Of a stretch of DNA of 64,000 nt, positions 51,739 through 61,176 are shown piece by piece. Source of the stretch: Kurthia sibirica (GTDB lineage: Bacteria > Bacillota > Bacilli > Bacillales_A > Planococcaceae); the NCBI RefSeq assembly GCF_003143975.1, contig NZ_QFVR01000006.1, positions 62,001-126,000 on the forward strand, given 5' to 3'. How positions within the stretch are numbered: the stretch's first letter is position 1; each line of letters opens with the position of its first letter. The position numbers and the translations under genes were made by a program. A model generated the notes under the pieces. It was not told the DNA's origin. It did not search any database and was given only the letters and a program-made list of their open reading frames with translations.

Positions 51739-52677
51739 ATGGCAGCAGGATTGGTCGGCATAGGGAGATATATGCCTAAAAACGTCGTTACAAATGCAGA
51801 TTTAGAAAAAATTATGGATACTTCAGATGAGTGGATTCGTTCTAGAACTGGTATTGAAGAGCGTCGCATTGCAGGTGACGATGAAGATACTTCAGATTTA
51901 GCTTTTCATGCGGCTGAAGCAGCTATTAAGGATGCGGGAATTACTGCTGATCAAATTGGATTAATTCTAGTAGCCACAGTAACGCCAGATCAACCTTTTC
52001 CATCAGTAGCTTGTATGATTCAAGAAAAATTAGGAGCAAAAAATGCTGCTGCGATGGATTTATCTGCAGCATGCGCAGGTTATATGTATGGGCTTGTTAC
52101 GGCAAAGCAATTTATTGAGTCGTCTACATATGATTATGTTTTAGTAGTAGGTGTAGAAAAATTATCTAAAATTACTGACTGGACAGATCGCAATACGGCT
52201 GTATTATTTGGCGATGGTGCCTGTGCATCAATTGTCGGTCATGTATCTGAAGGCCGTGGGATTTTATCTTTTGAATTAGGTGCAGATGGCACAGGTGGTA
52301 AGTACTTATTTGAAAATGAAGATAAACATATCGTGATGAATGGTCGAGAAGTATTCAAATTTGCTGTGCGCCAAATGGGGCAATCTGCGATGAATGTTAT
52401 TGAAAAAGCGGGCTATACAAAAGAAGATGTTGATTATTTAATTCCGCATCAAGCGAATATTCGCATTATAGAATCCGCACGTAAACGTTTAGATCTTCCG
52501 GAGGAAAAAGTCGCCATGGTTATTGGGAAATATGGTAATACATCGGCAGCTTCAATCGGAAATGCGTTAGTTGAGGAAGTAGAAGCGGGAAATATTAAAG
52601 ACGATGACTTATTAGTGTTGGTAGGTTTTGGTGGCGGATTGACATGGGGAGCCATTACACTTAGATACGGTAAATAG
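51739..52677 (+). CDS. fabH: 3-oxoacyl-ACP synthase III
   Basis: A 312-residue FabH, which condenses acyl-CoA with malonyl-ACP to start fatty acid synthesis and, in Bacilli, sets branched-chain content. Catalytic triad: Cys in [15 protein letters not shown], His in IPHQANIRI, Asn in [22 protein letters not shown] precedes ATG 51739. It forms an operon with fabF 34 bases downstream under a FapR-like operator. Confidence 0.97.
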   Translation: MAAGLVGIGRYMPKNVVTNADLEKIMDTSDEWIRSRTGIEERRIAGDDEDTSDLAFHAAEAAIKDAGITADQIGLILVATVTPDQPFPSVACMIQEKLGAKNAAAMDLSAACAGYMYGLVTAKQFIESSTYDYVLVVGVEKLSKITDWTDRNTAVLFGDGACASIVGHVSEGRGILSFELGADGTGGKYLFENEDKHIVMNGREVFKFAVRQMGQSAMNVIEKAGYTKEDVDYLIPHQANIRIIESARKRLDLPEEKVAMVIGKYGNTSAASIGNALVEEVEAGNIKDDDLLVLVGFGGGLTWGAITLRYGK

Positions 52678-52711
52678 AGAATACTATTGTTAGAAAGAAG
52701 GGGTTTTTGAA

Positions 52712-53953
52712 ATGACGAAAAATAGAGTAGTAGTAACAGGTATCGGTGCAGTAACACCTTTAGCAAATGATGCACATGCAACATGGGATGCAATTAAAGA
52801 AGGACGTTCAGGTATTGGTCCACTTACACGTATCGATGCAGAAAAATTTCCTGTTAGCGTAGCAGCTGAAGTAAAAGATTTTGATATCGAAAAATATGTT
52901 GTTAAAAAAGAAGCACGCAAAATGGATCGTTTCACTCATTATGGACTAGCAGCTTCAGTAATGGCTGTGGAAGATGCTAATTTAACAATCGACGAATCAA
53001 ATGCTCACCGTGTCGGTGTATGGCTTGGTTCAGGTATTGGCGGTATGGAAACATTTGAACAGCAATACAATAATTTAATTACTAAAGGGCCACGTCGTGT
53101 TAGCCCATTTTTCGTACCAATGATGATTCCTGATATGGCTGCAGGCCAAGTCTCTATTCATTTAGGTGCAAAAGGGATTAATACATGTACCGTTACAGCT
53201 TGTGCTACAGGCACAAATTCTATTGGTGATGCCTATAAAGTAATTGAGCGTGGAGATGCGGATGTCATGATTGCTGGTGGTACAGAAGCACCGATTACAG
53301 AATTGGCGATTGCTGGTTTTTGTTCAAGTACGGCGCTATCATTAAATCCAGATCCAAAAACAGCATCACGTCCTTTTGATAAAGAACGAGATGGTTTTGT
53401 TATGGGAGAGGGTGCGGGCGTGGTGATTTTAGAATCGTATGATCATGCAATTGCACGTGGTGCTAAAATTTATGCTGAAGTAGTTGGTTACGGTGCGGCA
53501 GGAGATGCGTATCATATTACAGCTCCAGCACCTGGTGGAGAAGGTGCGGCCCGTTCGATGGTTCAAGCTATTGAAGATGCGGGAATTACACCGGATCAAG
53601 TAAGTTATATTAATGCACATGGTACGAGTACATATTATAATGATATGTTAGAAACAGAGGCAATTAAAAAAGTATTTGGTGAGTATGCAACAAAAATCCC
53701 AGTTAGTTCAACTAAATCGATGACGGGTCATATGCTTGGTGCAGCAGGTGGAGTAGAAGCAATTTTCTCTGTACTTGCATTACAAGAAGGTGTGGTACCA
53801 GCAACAATGAATTATGCAACACCTGCAGAAGAATGTGATCTGGATTATGTGCCAAATGAAGCACGCAAACAAGATTTACAATATGCATTAAGTAATTCAT
53901 TTGGTTTTGGTGGTCATAATGCTACTCTCGTATTTAAAAAATACGAAGCATAA
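52712..53953 (+). CDS. fabF: 3-oxoacyl-ACP synthase II
   Basis: A 413-residue FabF, the elongating condensing enzyme. Cys in [18 protein letters not shown], His in [15 protein letters not shown] and His in [21 protein letters not shown] form the catalytic site, and the Gly-rich C-terminus [15 protein letters not shown] is intact. It is the last gene of the fabHF operon and the usual target of cerulenin-type inhibitors in the family. Confidence 0.98.
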   Translation: MTKNRVVVTGIGAVTPLANDAHATWDAIKEGRSGIGPLTRIDAEKFPVSVAAEVKDFDIEKYVVKKEARKMDRFTHYGLAASVMAVEDANLTIDESNAHRVGVWLGSGIGGMETFEQQYNNLITKGPRRVSPFFVPMMIPDMAAGQVSIHLGAKGINTCTVTACATGTNSIGDAYKVIERGDADVMIAGGTEAPITELAIAGFCSSTALSLNPDPKTASRPFDKERDGFVMGEGAGVVILESYDHAIARGAKIYAEVVGYGAAGDAYHITAPAPGGEGAARSMVQAIEDAGITPDQVSYINAHGTSTYYNDMLETEAIKKVFGEYATKIPVSSTKSMTGHMLGAAGGVEAIFSVLALQEGVVPATMNYATPAEECDLDYVPNEARKQDLQYALSNSFGFGGHNATLVFKKYEA

Positions 53954-53966
53954 AAATAGATTATTG

Positions 53967-54014
53967 AGCATCGTTAGGGAATGGTTCACATTTCTTAATG
54001 ATGCTTTTTTTTTT
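53967..54014 (+). terminator. Terminator after fabF
   Basis: AGCATCGTTAGGGAA pairs imperfectly with TTCTTAATGATGCT, followed by a run of about ten T. Confidence 0.85.
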
Positions 54015-54109
54015 CGAAAAGACTTGTTTAGAATGACCTCACAGGTTACGATAAATAATCACAAATGAATTTTAAATTACGCTAGAATGACGGTGAAGGG
54101 ACAAAAATA

Positions 54110-55291
54110 ATGACTGCAGATCAAAAGAAAAAATTAGCACTCTTGATGTTAAATATGTTTATAGCGGTTGGTAGTTTTGGAATTATTATTCCAATTATCC
54201 CAACTTTTCTAAAAGAATTGGGGCAGGGTGGGACAGCAGCAGGCTTAATTATTGCTATTTTTGCCTTCGCCCAATTTGTCTTTTCACCTTTTGGTGGTAA
54301 AATGGCCGATAAATATGGTCGTCGTTTGTTAATAAATAGTGGTTTGCTTATTTTAGCTATTTCCATGTTTATTTTTTACTTCACAAATTCAGTTACATTA
54401 CTGTATATTTCACGCTTTATAGGTGGCGTAGGTTGTGCATTTTTAATACCAGCTATCTATGCCTATGTGTCTGATATTACAACAATGAAACAACGTGCAA
54501 AAGGTAATAGTTTTATTTCCGCAGCCATGTCATTAGGAATCGTGGTAGGACCTGGAATTGGTGGTTTTTTAGCAGAGTATGGACTGAAAATGCCATTGCT
54601 TGTTTCAGCAATCGTCGGATTACTAGCTTTTATCGTATCTTTTTTCACATTGAAGGAGAGTAAACCTGATGATGCTGAGGTCTTTGATGGGCCAGATCAA
54701 TCGATGATAAAAGATATTGTATTATCTGTGAAAAAGCCATTTTTTGTGCCGCTTATTATTACTTTAATCATGAGTTTTGGGTTAATGGCATATGAAACAG
54801 TTCTCGGTCTATTTGTGGATGATCAATATGGCGCAACGCCACAAGATATTGCCTTTATGGTTACAGCCACAGGTATTGTTGGTGTTATTGTCCAATTATT
54901 CTTCGTTGATAAATTAGTAAATCGTTTTGGAGAATTAATTATATTACGCGCATTTTTAGTCATTACAGCTATTGGTTTTTTCCTGTCAATTATTGCTGGA
55001 AGTTATAGGATGTTTTTTGCAATCTCATTAATTATTTTCTTGTCTACATCCATTCTACGCCCTGTCTTAACAACGCTTGTATCAAAATTAGCAGGTAAGG
55101 AACAAGGATTTGCTATGGGGATGAATAATGCTTATATGAGTATTGGGAATATTTTAGGCCCCCTATTAGCAGGAGCGCTCTATGATATTCGTATCCTGTA
55201 TCCGTTTATTGCCGGTCTTATTATACTCATTGCTACATCCATTTTTACTTTTATGTGGAAGGGCAAAAAATTAAAAGATATGGTGAGCTAG
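54110..55291 (+). CDS. MFS multidrug efflux transporter (NorA/Bmr-like)
   Basis: A 393-residue major facilitator protein with twelve predicted helices. The loop 2-3 motif GGKMADKYGRRLLI (motif A) and the helix-5 motif C, MSLGIVVGPGIGGFLAEYG, mark a 12-TM drug/proton antiporter related to NorA, Bmr and Blt. Substrates cannot be predicted. The ribosome site before ATG 54110 is weak (GAAGGGA about ten bases upstream). No regulator gene is adjacent. Confidence 0.85.
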   Translation: MTADQKKKLALLMLNMFIAVGSFGIIIPIIPTFLKELGQGGTAAGLIIAIFAFAQFVFSPFGGKMADKYGRRLLINSGLLILAISMFIFYFTNSVTLLYISRFIGGVGCAFLIPAIYAYVSDITTMKQRAKGNSFISAAMSLGIVVGPGIGGFLAEYGLKMPLLVSAIVGLLAFIVSFFTLKESKPDDAEVFDGPDQSMIKDIVLSVKKPFFVPLIITLIMSFGLMAYETVLGLFVDDQYGATPQDIAFMVTATGIVGVIVQLFFVDKLVNRFGELIILRAFLVITAIGFFLSIIAGSYRMFFAISLIIFLSTSILRPVLTTLVSKLAGKEQGFAMGMNNAYMSIGNILGPLLAGALYDIRILYPFIAGLIILIATSIFTFMWKGKKLKDMVS

Positions 55292-55534
55292 TTGTGCAAA
55301 TGAGATAGAAAATATAGCTCGATGAGCGGCGCTATGTTAAATGACGTGATTTAGTTCTTCCACCTCACGCTATTAATTCTTTCTAGGCCTAATTCAATAC
55401 TATCCCGTATACAAAGAGTATCAAACGATCTACATTCACCTGTATTTTGTTGTCATCTCTATCAGGCTCATTTTTTTCAGCGCATGACTCGATGGTCTTT
55501 GAAACGCCAACAACTAGTAGTGTAGAACTAAAAA
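55292..55534. other. Decayed intergenic DNA with IS-end-like fragments
   Basis: No gene. It contains GTGATTTAG...CTCACG near 55345-55370, resembling the subterminal hairpin of the ISL3-like ends at 14888 and 63360, and minus-strand GTTCTACACTACTAGTTG at about 55511-55528, resembling their tips. It is too eroded for firm assignment. Confidence 0.3.
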
Positions 55535-55612
55535 GAGTCTGGGACAGAACAAAAATAGTATGTCCTCCATACGAATCATCACATCAATTGAACGCGCAGA
55601 AAGCGTTTTTCG
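55535..55612 (+). repeat. Dispersed intergenic repeat, copy 2, left half
   Basis: Begins GAGTCTGGGACAGAAC and follows copy 3 base for base with a few changes until AGCGTTTTTCG, where the IS remnant begins. The right half resumes at 56124. Confidence 0.85.
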
Positions 55613-56123
55613 GGCTCTGTGTCAAAGGTTGGGGTGAATGAAATTGGATTGTCAATTTCATTCACCTTTTTTATTTAGCCCAGATGTAAACCAACTTCTT
55701 TATACTTTAATGTTAGTAAGATCTTCGCTCTCAATCGATCAAATCGTTTATAACCATATGCATTTCGTTTCATTGATTCCTATCCATTACAACGATTTCT
55801 ACTTGATCACCGAACCTTTGTAAGTACTGGTTCATTTTTTGTATGCGATCATCATGTACTTTCGAAGTAAGGGACTGGCAAGCTGGACAAATATGTGAAC
55901 GCTTTGGCATTTCTATAAAAGAGCAGACTTGCCCTCGATTTCTTCAACTTTTGTGATTAAAAGAAATGGCGAGGACTCCTGCCGAAAAACAAGTAGTAAG
56001 CAATCCTTTATTTTGATCTACGGTGAAAATAAGTAGTGCGTTACTTGTCGGCGGAAAGCTTTCGCTATTTCTAATTGTCTAAAACATGAATTGTTTTAAT
56101 ACCCCAACATATATAATAGAACC
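55613..56123 (-). mobile_element. Internally deleted ISL3-like insertion sequence
   Basis: About 511 bases bounded by imperfect inverted repeats: GGCTCTGTGTCAAAGG then TTGGGGT at the left (55613-55635), and minus-strand GGTTCTATTATATATG then TTGGGGT at the right (56123-56101). On the minus strand, translated fragments read MPKRSHICPACQSLTSKVHD (N-terminal zinc finger of ISL3 transposases) and RNAYGYKRFDRLRAKI (their C-terminal end), with the catalytic centre missing and frames broken. It interrupts repeat copy 2, and about 17 bases of the repeat are missing at the junction, so there is no clean target duplication. Confidence 0.7.
55669..55950 (-). pseudogene. Remnant ISL3 transposase (N- and C-terminal pieces)
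   Basis: Minus-strand fragments: a CPAC...VHD zinc-finger piece around 55850-55925 and a C-terminal RNAYGYKRFDRLRAKILLTLKY piece around 55690-55770, with stops between. A full ISL3 transposase is over 400 residues, so most of it is lost and no active enzyme is possible. Confidence 0.6.
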
Positions 56124-56196
56124 AATAAATAATCCCGTATGATTTCGAAAAATCATACGGGATTTTCTCTGTTGAAAATACGTTTGTCTCAGGCTC
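56124..56196 (+). repeat. Dispersed intergenic repeat, copy 2, right half
   Basis: Holds the CCCGTATGAT/ATCATACGGG hairpin (56133-56160) and the right terminus GTTTGTCTCAGGCTC. It ends 12 bases from the trpS stop codon and probably acts as its terminator. Confidence 0.85.
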
Positions 56197-56207
56197 TTTA
56201 TTCTGTT

Positions 56208-57481
<1,274 letters not shown>

Positions 57482-57487
57482 GAGTGA

Positions 57488-57516
57488 ATTATAGCTGACA
57501 TTTAGAATAAAAGCAA
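57488..57516 (-). promoter_or_regulatory. sigA promoter of trpS leader
   Basis: Minus-strand TTGCTT (57516-57511), 17-bp spacer, TATAAT (57493-57488). It places the transcript start just upstream of the T-box. Confidence 0.65.
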
Positions 57517-57854
57517 ATTTTGGTCAGTGTAATAGGGTGTATGAAGCTTGTGATAGCGCCTTTTAATCTGAAAATCTAAAAAGTTATTTTCATTTAAGGA
57601 ACTCTAAATGAGAATAAAAATATTCGAATAATAGGTTTAATTATGCTTTTGAAAGGGAAATATACATTTATGCCAGTGATATATACATGTAATTGGCGTT
57701 ATATATACCAATAATTACAAAAGAAAAATTTTTCAAAAGGTATATTCAAAATAAAAAATATGTTGTATAATGAACATAGACCTCTTTATTAGATTTATTC
57801 TAATTTAATAATAGAATTACAAGTGCTTCATACATTGGAAAGGATGTGCTAGTT
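57517..57854 (+). promoter_or_regulatory. spxA upstream region
   Basis: About 340 AT-rich bases without a gene. The best -10 is TATAAT at 57766-57771, with no good -35, about 84 bases before spxA. Several overlapping AT-rich candidates exist, in keeping with the multi-promoter control of spx elsewhere, but I cannot assign them. Confidence 0.35.
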
Positions 57855-58253
57855 ATGATAGTAACATTATTTACATCTCCTAGTTGTACTTCTTGTAGAA
57901 AGGCAAAAGCTTGGTTAGAGGAACATGATATTGCTTATACTGAACGTAATATTTTTGCAGAACCTTTAACAATTTCTGAAATTAAAGAGATTTTAAAAAT
58001 GACTGAAGATGGCACGGATGAGATCATCTCAACTCGTTCAAAAATCTTTCAAAAGCTACAAGTGGATTTAGAAACAATGCCACTACAGCAGTTATATGAA
58101 TTAATTCAAGAAAATCCTGGGCTTTTAAGACGTCCAATTATATTGGATGAGAAACGCCTTCAAGTAGGCTATAATGAGGATGAAATTCGTCGTTTCTTAC
58201 CTCGTAAAGTTCGTGCTTACCAATTACAAGAAGCTCAAAGAATGGTCAATTAA
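57855..58253 (+). CDS. spxA: Transcriptional regulator Spx
   Basis: A 132-residue Spx of the ArsC superfamily. The redox switch CxxC is in [18 protein letters not shown] (Cys11, Cys14). The RPI motif in [27 protein letters not shown] is conserved. Spx binds the alpha C-terminal domain of RNA polymerase and switches transcription under thiol stress; ClpXP degrades it otherwise. I use ATG 57855, since the upstream in-frame GTG (57846) sits in the ribosome binding site. mecA, coiA and pepF follow, as in the B. subtilis yjbD-mecA-coiA-pepF region. Confidence 0.95.
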   Translation: MIVTLFTSPSCTSCRKAKAWLEEHDIAYTERNIFAEPLTISEIKEILKMTEDGTDEIISTRSKIFQKLQVDLETMPLQQLYELIQENPGLLRRPIILDEKRLQVGYNEDEIRRFLPRKVRAYQLQEAQRMVN

Positions 58254-58274
58254 TATGACTGTTATTATATAAAT

Positions 58275-58310
58275 TAGCTAGCTATCCATTGGAGGATTGC
58301 TAGCTTTTTG
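58275..58310 (+). terminator. Terminator after spxA
   Basis: GCTAGCTATCC pairs with GGATTGCTAGC (one mismatch) and is followed by TTTTT. Confidence 0.85.
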
Positions 58311-58483
58311 CTTTGCCTGAGCCTAGCCGTTTTATCGCTAGTTAGTGAAATACCACCTAATCATTTCAATAGCATGAAAAAGGGTTCTATTAAAATGACA
58401 TGAATCACGATTAATGTTCTCACAAATTATGATTCATATTGTTTGGAGAACGCAAATGATGTTTGCGGGGATCTTCTAAAAAA

Positions 58484-58510
58484 GGTTCTACGTCAAATCG
58501 AGGGCACTGA
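58484..58510 (+). repeat. ISL3-like end fragment
   Basis: GGTTCTACGTCAA (58484-58496) is identical to the tip at 14888-14900, and GGGNACTG follows in both. Beyond that similarity is lost, so only a fragment of an end remains. Confidence 0.4.
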
Positions 58511-58532
58511 AAAAGTCCACTTATGCACAGAT

Positions 58533-58571
58533 AAGCGAGGACAGGAACGGATTTCGTTCCTGTCCTCGCTT
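58533..58571. repeat. Perfect 17-bp GC-rich hairpin
   Basis: AAGCGAGGACAGGAACG pairs base for base with CGTTCCTGTCCTCGCTT around a five-base loop (GATTT). It is far more GC-rich than flanking DNA. It lacks a proper T-run, so it is not a typical terminator. Confidence 0.85.
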
Positions 58572-58583
58572 TTCCTCGTAGCC

Positions 58584-58706
58584 GTTGATTCCGTTCCGGC
58601 GGACGCTTTTCGCGGGCACGGCTCCAGCCTTCTCCCTCGCTTCGCTCAGTCCGGGTGCTTCCGCTCGTGCTGTTCCCGCAGAAGTCGCCGCCTGCACTCC
58701 ATCAAC
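58584..58706. repeat. GC-rich 123-bp palindromic repeat element
   Basis: Bounded by GTTGAT and ATCAAC. The inner arms pair CGGCGGAC-type and GTCGCCGCC-type segments, with internal GGACGCTTTTCGCGGGCACGG. I recall similar GC-rich palindromic elements scattered between genes in many Bacillales genomes. No coding capacity is evident; the open frames here are by-products of the high GC content. Confidence 0.6.
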
Positions 58707-58921
58707 TTGTACTATTCATGGGTTAAAATGTGGTCTCGCCCGGTCACGGACCATCCTGTATAATAGTAGTTACTAATTAAAGGTGGTGCGACCATGAATC
58801 GGTAAGCGTTGTGCTTTTGGTGTTACATACCACAAGCTCGCGTCTCCTGCGAAAAGCCGTCGAGCAGAGGATGGAGTGCTTGAAAACCCAAACAAACAGT
58901 AGAGAACCCTAAAAAAGACAA
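58707..58921. other. Gene-free stretch between spxA and mecA
   Basis: Holds a sigA-like TATAAT at 58759-58764 and a GGTGG-ATG start at 58795 that reads only three codons before a stop. It also has a moderately GC-rich tail (GCGTCTCCTGCGAAAAGCCG). It looks like eroded remnant DNA; no gene is supported. Confidence 0.35.
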
Positions 58922-58927
58922 TAAAAA

Positions 58928-58963
58928 AACATGTAGCAATAATTGCGCTACATGTTTTTTGTT
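58928..58963. terminator. Terminator after mecA
   Basis: AAAACATGTAGC pairs perfectly with GCTACATGTTTT with flanking A- and T-runs. It abuts the mecA stop codon. Confidence 0.9.
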
Positions 58964-59609
58964 AGAAAAATTCTCTTGTTAGCTTGAAGCTATCAACTTC
59001 CATGATGACTTTACCATACTCTTGAAGCAGGTGAATCGTTTTTTTCGATGGTGTTGAAAATTCGCGAATTGGGCTTAAATAATCTTGTTGTTGGTCAATA
59101 TCGCTCAATGAGCGTAAATCGATATACAAGTAATATTGGTCGTCCATTACATACAATTCATTTATAGCATCAAAGCTTTCTGAAATGGATGCGGCAAGTG
59201 GAATCATATCGTCAAATTGAGCGAGCTCAAAAACAATTTCTTCGAGTAATACTGCCTCTTCTTCCGCGAACTCAGCCTTCATATCGGCAATGGACTCATG
59301 GTCAAATAGATTACCAAATTGGCCGTCTTTGTTTGAAGCGTCGAATGGTGCTTCGTTAAAGAAGTCACCTGGATTACTTACGACAGTTACAGTAAGCTCC
59401 AGTCCAACCTCTTTTGCAACTACTTGAATCCAAAGTGGACCATTTATCTCAAATTGATCATCATTAAGTTCATCCATCATAACCCAGAAAAGTTCTTCTC
59501 CTTTATCTCGGTTATACCAAATCTCATCTTTAGTAAAGCCACGTTCTTCGATGTCATTGTACGAAATCGCTAGCTTCAAGGTATTTTCATTAATACGTTC
59601 AATATCCAT
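58962..59609 (-). CDS. mecA: Adaptor protein MecA
   Basis: A 215-residue MecA. The N-terminal substrate-binding domain (MDIERINENTLKLAISYNDIEERGFTKDEIWYNRDKGEELFWVMMDEL) and the C-terminal ClpC-binding domain (FDDMIPLAASISESFDAINELYVMDDQYYLYIDLRS) are both present, separated by an acidic linker. In B. subtilis it delivers ComK to ClpCP. ATG 59609 is preferred, with AAGGGAG upstream, over TTG 59618. ClpC itself is not in the window. Confidence 0.95.
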   Translation of the reverse strand: MDIERINENTLKLAISYNDIEERGFTKDEIWYNRDKGEELFWVMMDELNDDQFEINGPLWIQVVAKEVGLELTVTVVSNPGDFFNEAPFDASNKDGQFGNLFDHESIADMKAEFAEEEAVLLEEIVFELAQFDDMIPLAASISESFDAINELYVMDDQYYLYIDLRSLSDIDQQQDYLSPIREFSTPSKKTIHLLQEYGKVIMEVDSFKLTREFF

Positions 59610-60025
59610 ACTTAACAACTCCCTTCGGCTATCTCGTATCGAGTAAATCCCTTGTGGATAATGTTGTACTATACTCTATCTCTATTGTAATTCTAAGTAG
59701 CCAAAAAAGAAAAGAAAAAGTCCTTTTATAACTAACAGTATATGAATTGTATTGAACATTGTGTTTAAAAGCAACTATTATTGTTTAATCCACTTGAATA
59801 TCCACATTTTAAGAAAAGTAAAATCCTAATAAATAACATAATTTTCTATAAGTACGCCAGATTTATTTTCTCGAAAACAACCGTTTTTACAATAGGGCTA
59901 TCAATTAATAGTCATTTCTCGAAAATCCCTACTAATTGAGCTTCAAATCCCATAAATAAAGGTTTTTCTGACGTTGAGAAAAAAGAGACAATTGTTTATT
60001 ATAACTTGTAACGGAGGTGTGGGAA
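59610..60025 (+). promoter_or_regulatory. mecA-coiA divergent region with coiA promoter
   Basis: About 410 bases without a gene. A sigA-like promoter for coiA is TTGAGA (59974-59979), 17-bp spacer, TATTAT (59997-60002). TTTCTCGAAAA occurs twice (about 59870 and 59915). AAAACAACCGTTTTT near 59874 resembles a ComK half-box, but with a six-base gap instead of five. No mecA promoter was assigned. Confidence 0.4.
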
Positions 60026-61129
60026 ATGTTAACCGCTTTAAATGCAAAAAAACAAATTGTTCGCCTGACCTATTCTAGTTCAAAGGAAAAACTTCGGGAA
60101 TTACGAAATAAGGAATTCTTTTATTGCCCTGCTTGCAAACAGCCCCTTACTTTAAAAATTGGAGATGTCATAACACCCCATTTTGCCCATATAAAAAATA
60201 ATGACTGTTCTACATTTGCTGAAGGGGAAAGTGAGCAACATATTTTAGGTAAGCATCAGCTCTATAATTGGTTGAAAAATCAATCAATGCTCGTGAATTT
60301 GGAGCAGTTTATCCCTGAAATAAAGCAAAGGCCAGATTTAATTGTGAAACATGGTGCGATTCTGACACCGATTGAATTTCAATGTTCGTCCATTGCTCAA
60401 AGTCTGGTTAGAAAACGGAGTGAAGGGTATAAAAAAGTGGATTTACAACCAGTATGGCTTCCTGTATCGAAGGGAAGGTTTTACAAAGGGTTACAAAAAA
60501 TTCAGCTATCACCATTTTATAGTCAGTTTATTGAAGGACAACGCTTAATTACATACGAACCAAAAAATAATTATTTTCATCATTATGAGCATATTATTCC
60601 GATAAGAGGTATTAGTTATCTAGCCAACTGCAAATCTGTACATGCATCGATACAAAAATTTCCATTTATCCAAATGAAGCACTATACGCTCAAAGATTGT
60701 TATGATTTTTATCATCGATGGCAACTTGAGAAACTACATTATATTAAACAAAAAATTCACTATAATCGTCAAGGAATTCGTGAGCCGTTTTTAAAAGCGT
60801 GTTACGATGCGCAAAAATCGCCGTTAGCACTACCAAATTGGATTGGTATACCGACTTTTAAACAAAGACCAAAACATGCCGTAGAATGGCAGCTAATTAT
60901 TGTGAACAAACTAAAGAAAACAACGAGTAATTTACAACGACTCCCTCATGATTTTATCGATGTTTTTTTATCTGAACATAAAAATTTCCAGATTACAGCA
61001 CAAGAAGTACGCACCTATCTATTATTTTTGTCATGTTATAATCCTCAGTTGATTCATGAGGATATTAAAATTAATTCGATTATCGAAGAAATATACAGCC
61101 AATATGTTGCATTAAAGTTTGATAATTGA
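60026..61129 (+). CDS. coiA: Competence protein CoiA
   Basis: A 367-residue CoiA-family protein. The N-terminal zinc-ribbon-like part reads FFYCPACKQPLTLKIGDVITPHFAHIKNNDC. The central nuclease-like core is RPDLIVKHGAILTPIEFQCSSIAQSL, a PD-(D/E)xK-type Asp...Glu-x-Gln pattern. The rest is basic and aromatic. CoiA is needed for recombination of transforming DNA in competent Gram-positives. I use ATG 60026 after CGGAGGTG; an in-frame GTG at 60017 lies inside that site. It is followed by pepF 47 bases downstream. Confidence 0.9.
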   Translation: MLTALNAKKQIVRLTYSSSKEKLRELRNKEFFYCPACKQPLTLKIGDVITPHFAHIKNNDCSTFAEGESEQHILGKHQLYNWLKNQSMLVNLEQFIPEIKQRPDLIVKHGAILTPIEFQCSSIAQSLVRKRSEGYKKVDLQPVWLPVSKGRFYKGLQKIQLSPFYSQFIEGQRLITYEPKNNYFHHYEHIIPIRGISYLANCKSVHASIQKFPFIQMKHYTLKDCYDFYHRWQLEKLHYIKQKIHYNRQGIREPFLKACYDAQKSPLALPNWIGIPTFKQRPKHAVEWQLIIVNKLKKTTSNLQRLPHDFIDVFLSEHKNFQITAQEVRTYLLFLSCYNPQLIHEDIKINSIIEEIYSQYVALKFDN

Positions 61130-61176
61130 GAAAATAGTAAAGAAAGATATTATAGTGGCTACAGGAGGAAAATGAT

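Noticed and set aside
55447-55641. Two overlapping small plus-strand frames (55447-55641 and 55638-55823)
   Set aside because: They run across the repeat and the IS remnant, have no convincing ribosome sites and resemble no protein.
58443-58776. Plus-strand frames over the GC-rich element
   Set aside because: Open only because of high GC and few stops; they cross a perfect hairpin and a palindromic repeat, with Arg/Ser/Cys-rich nonsense composition.
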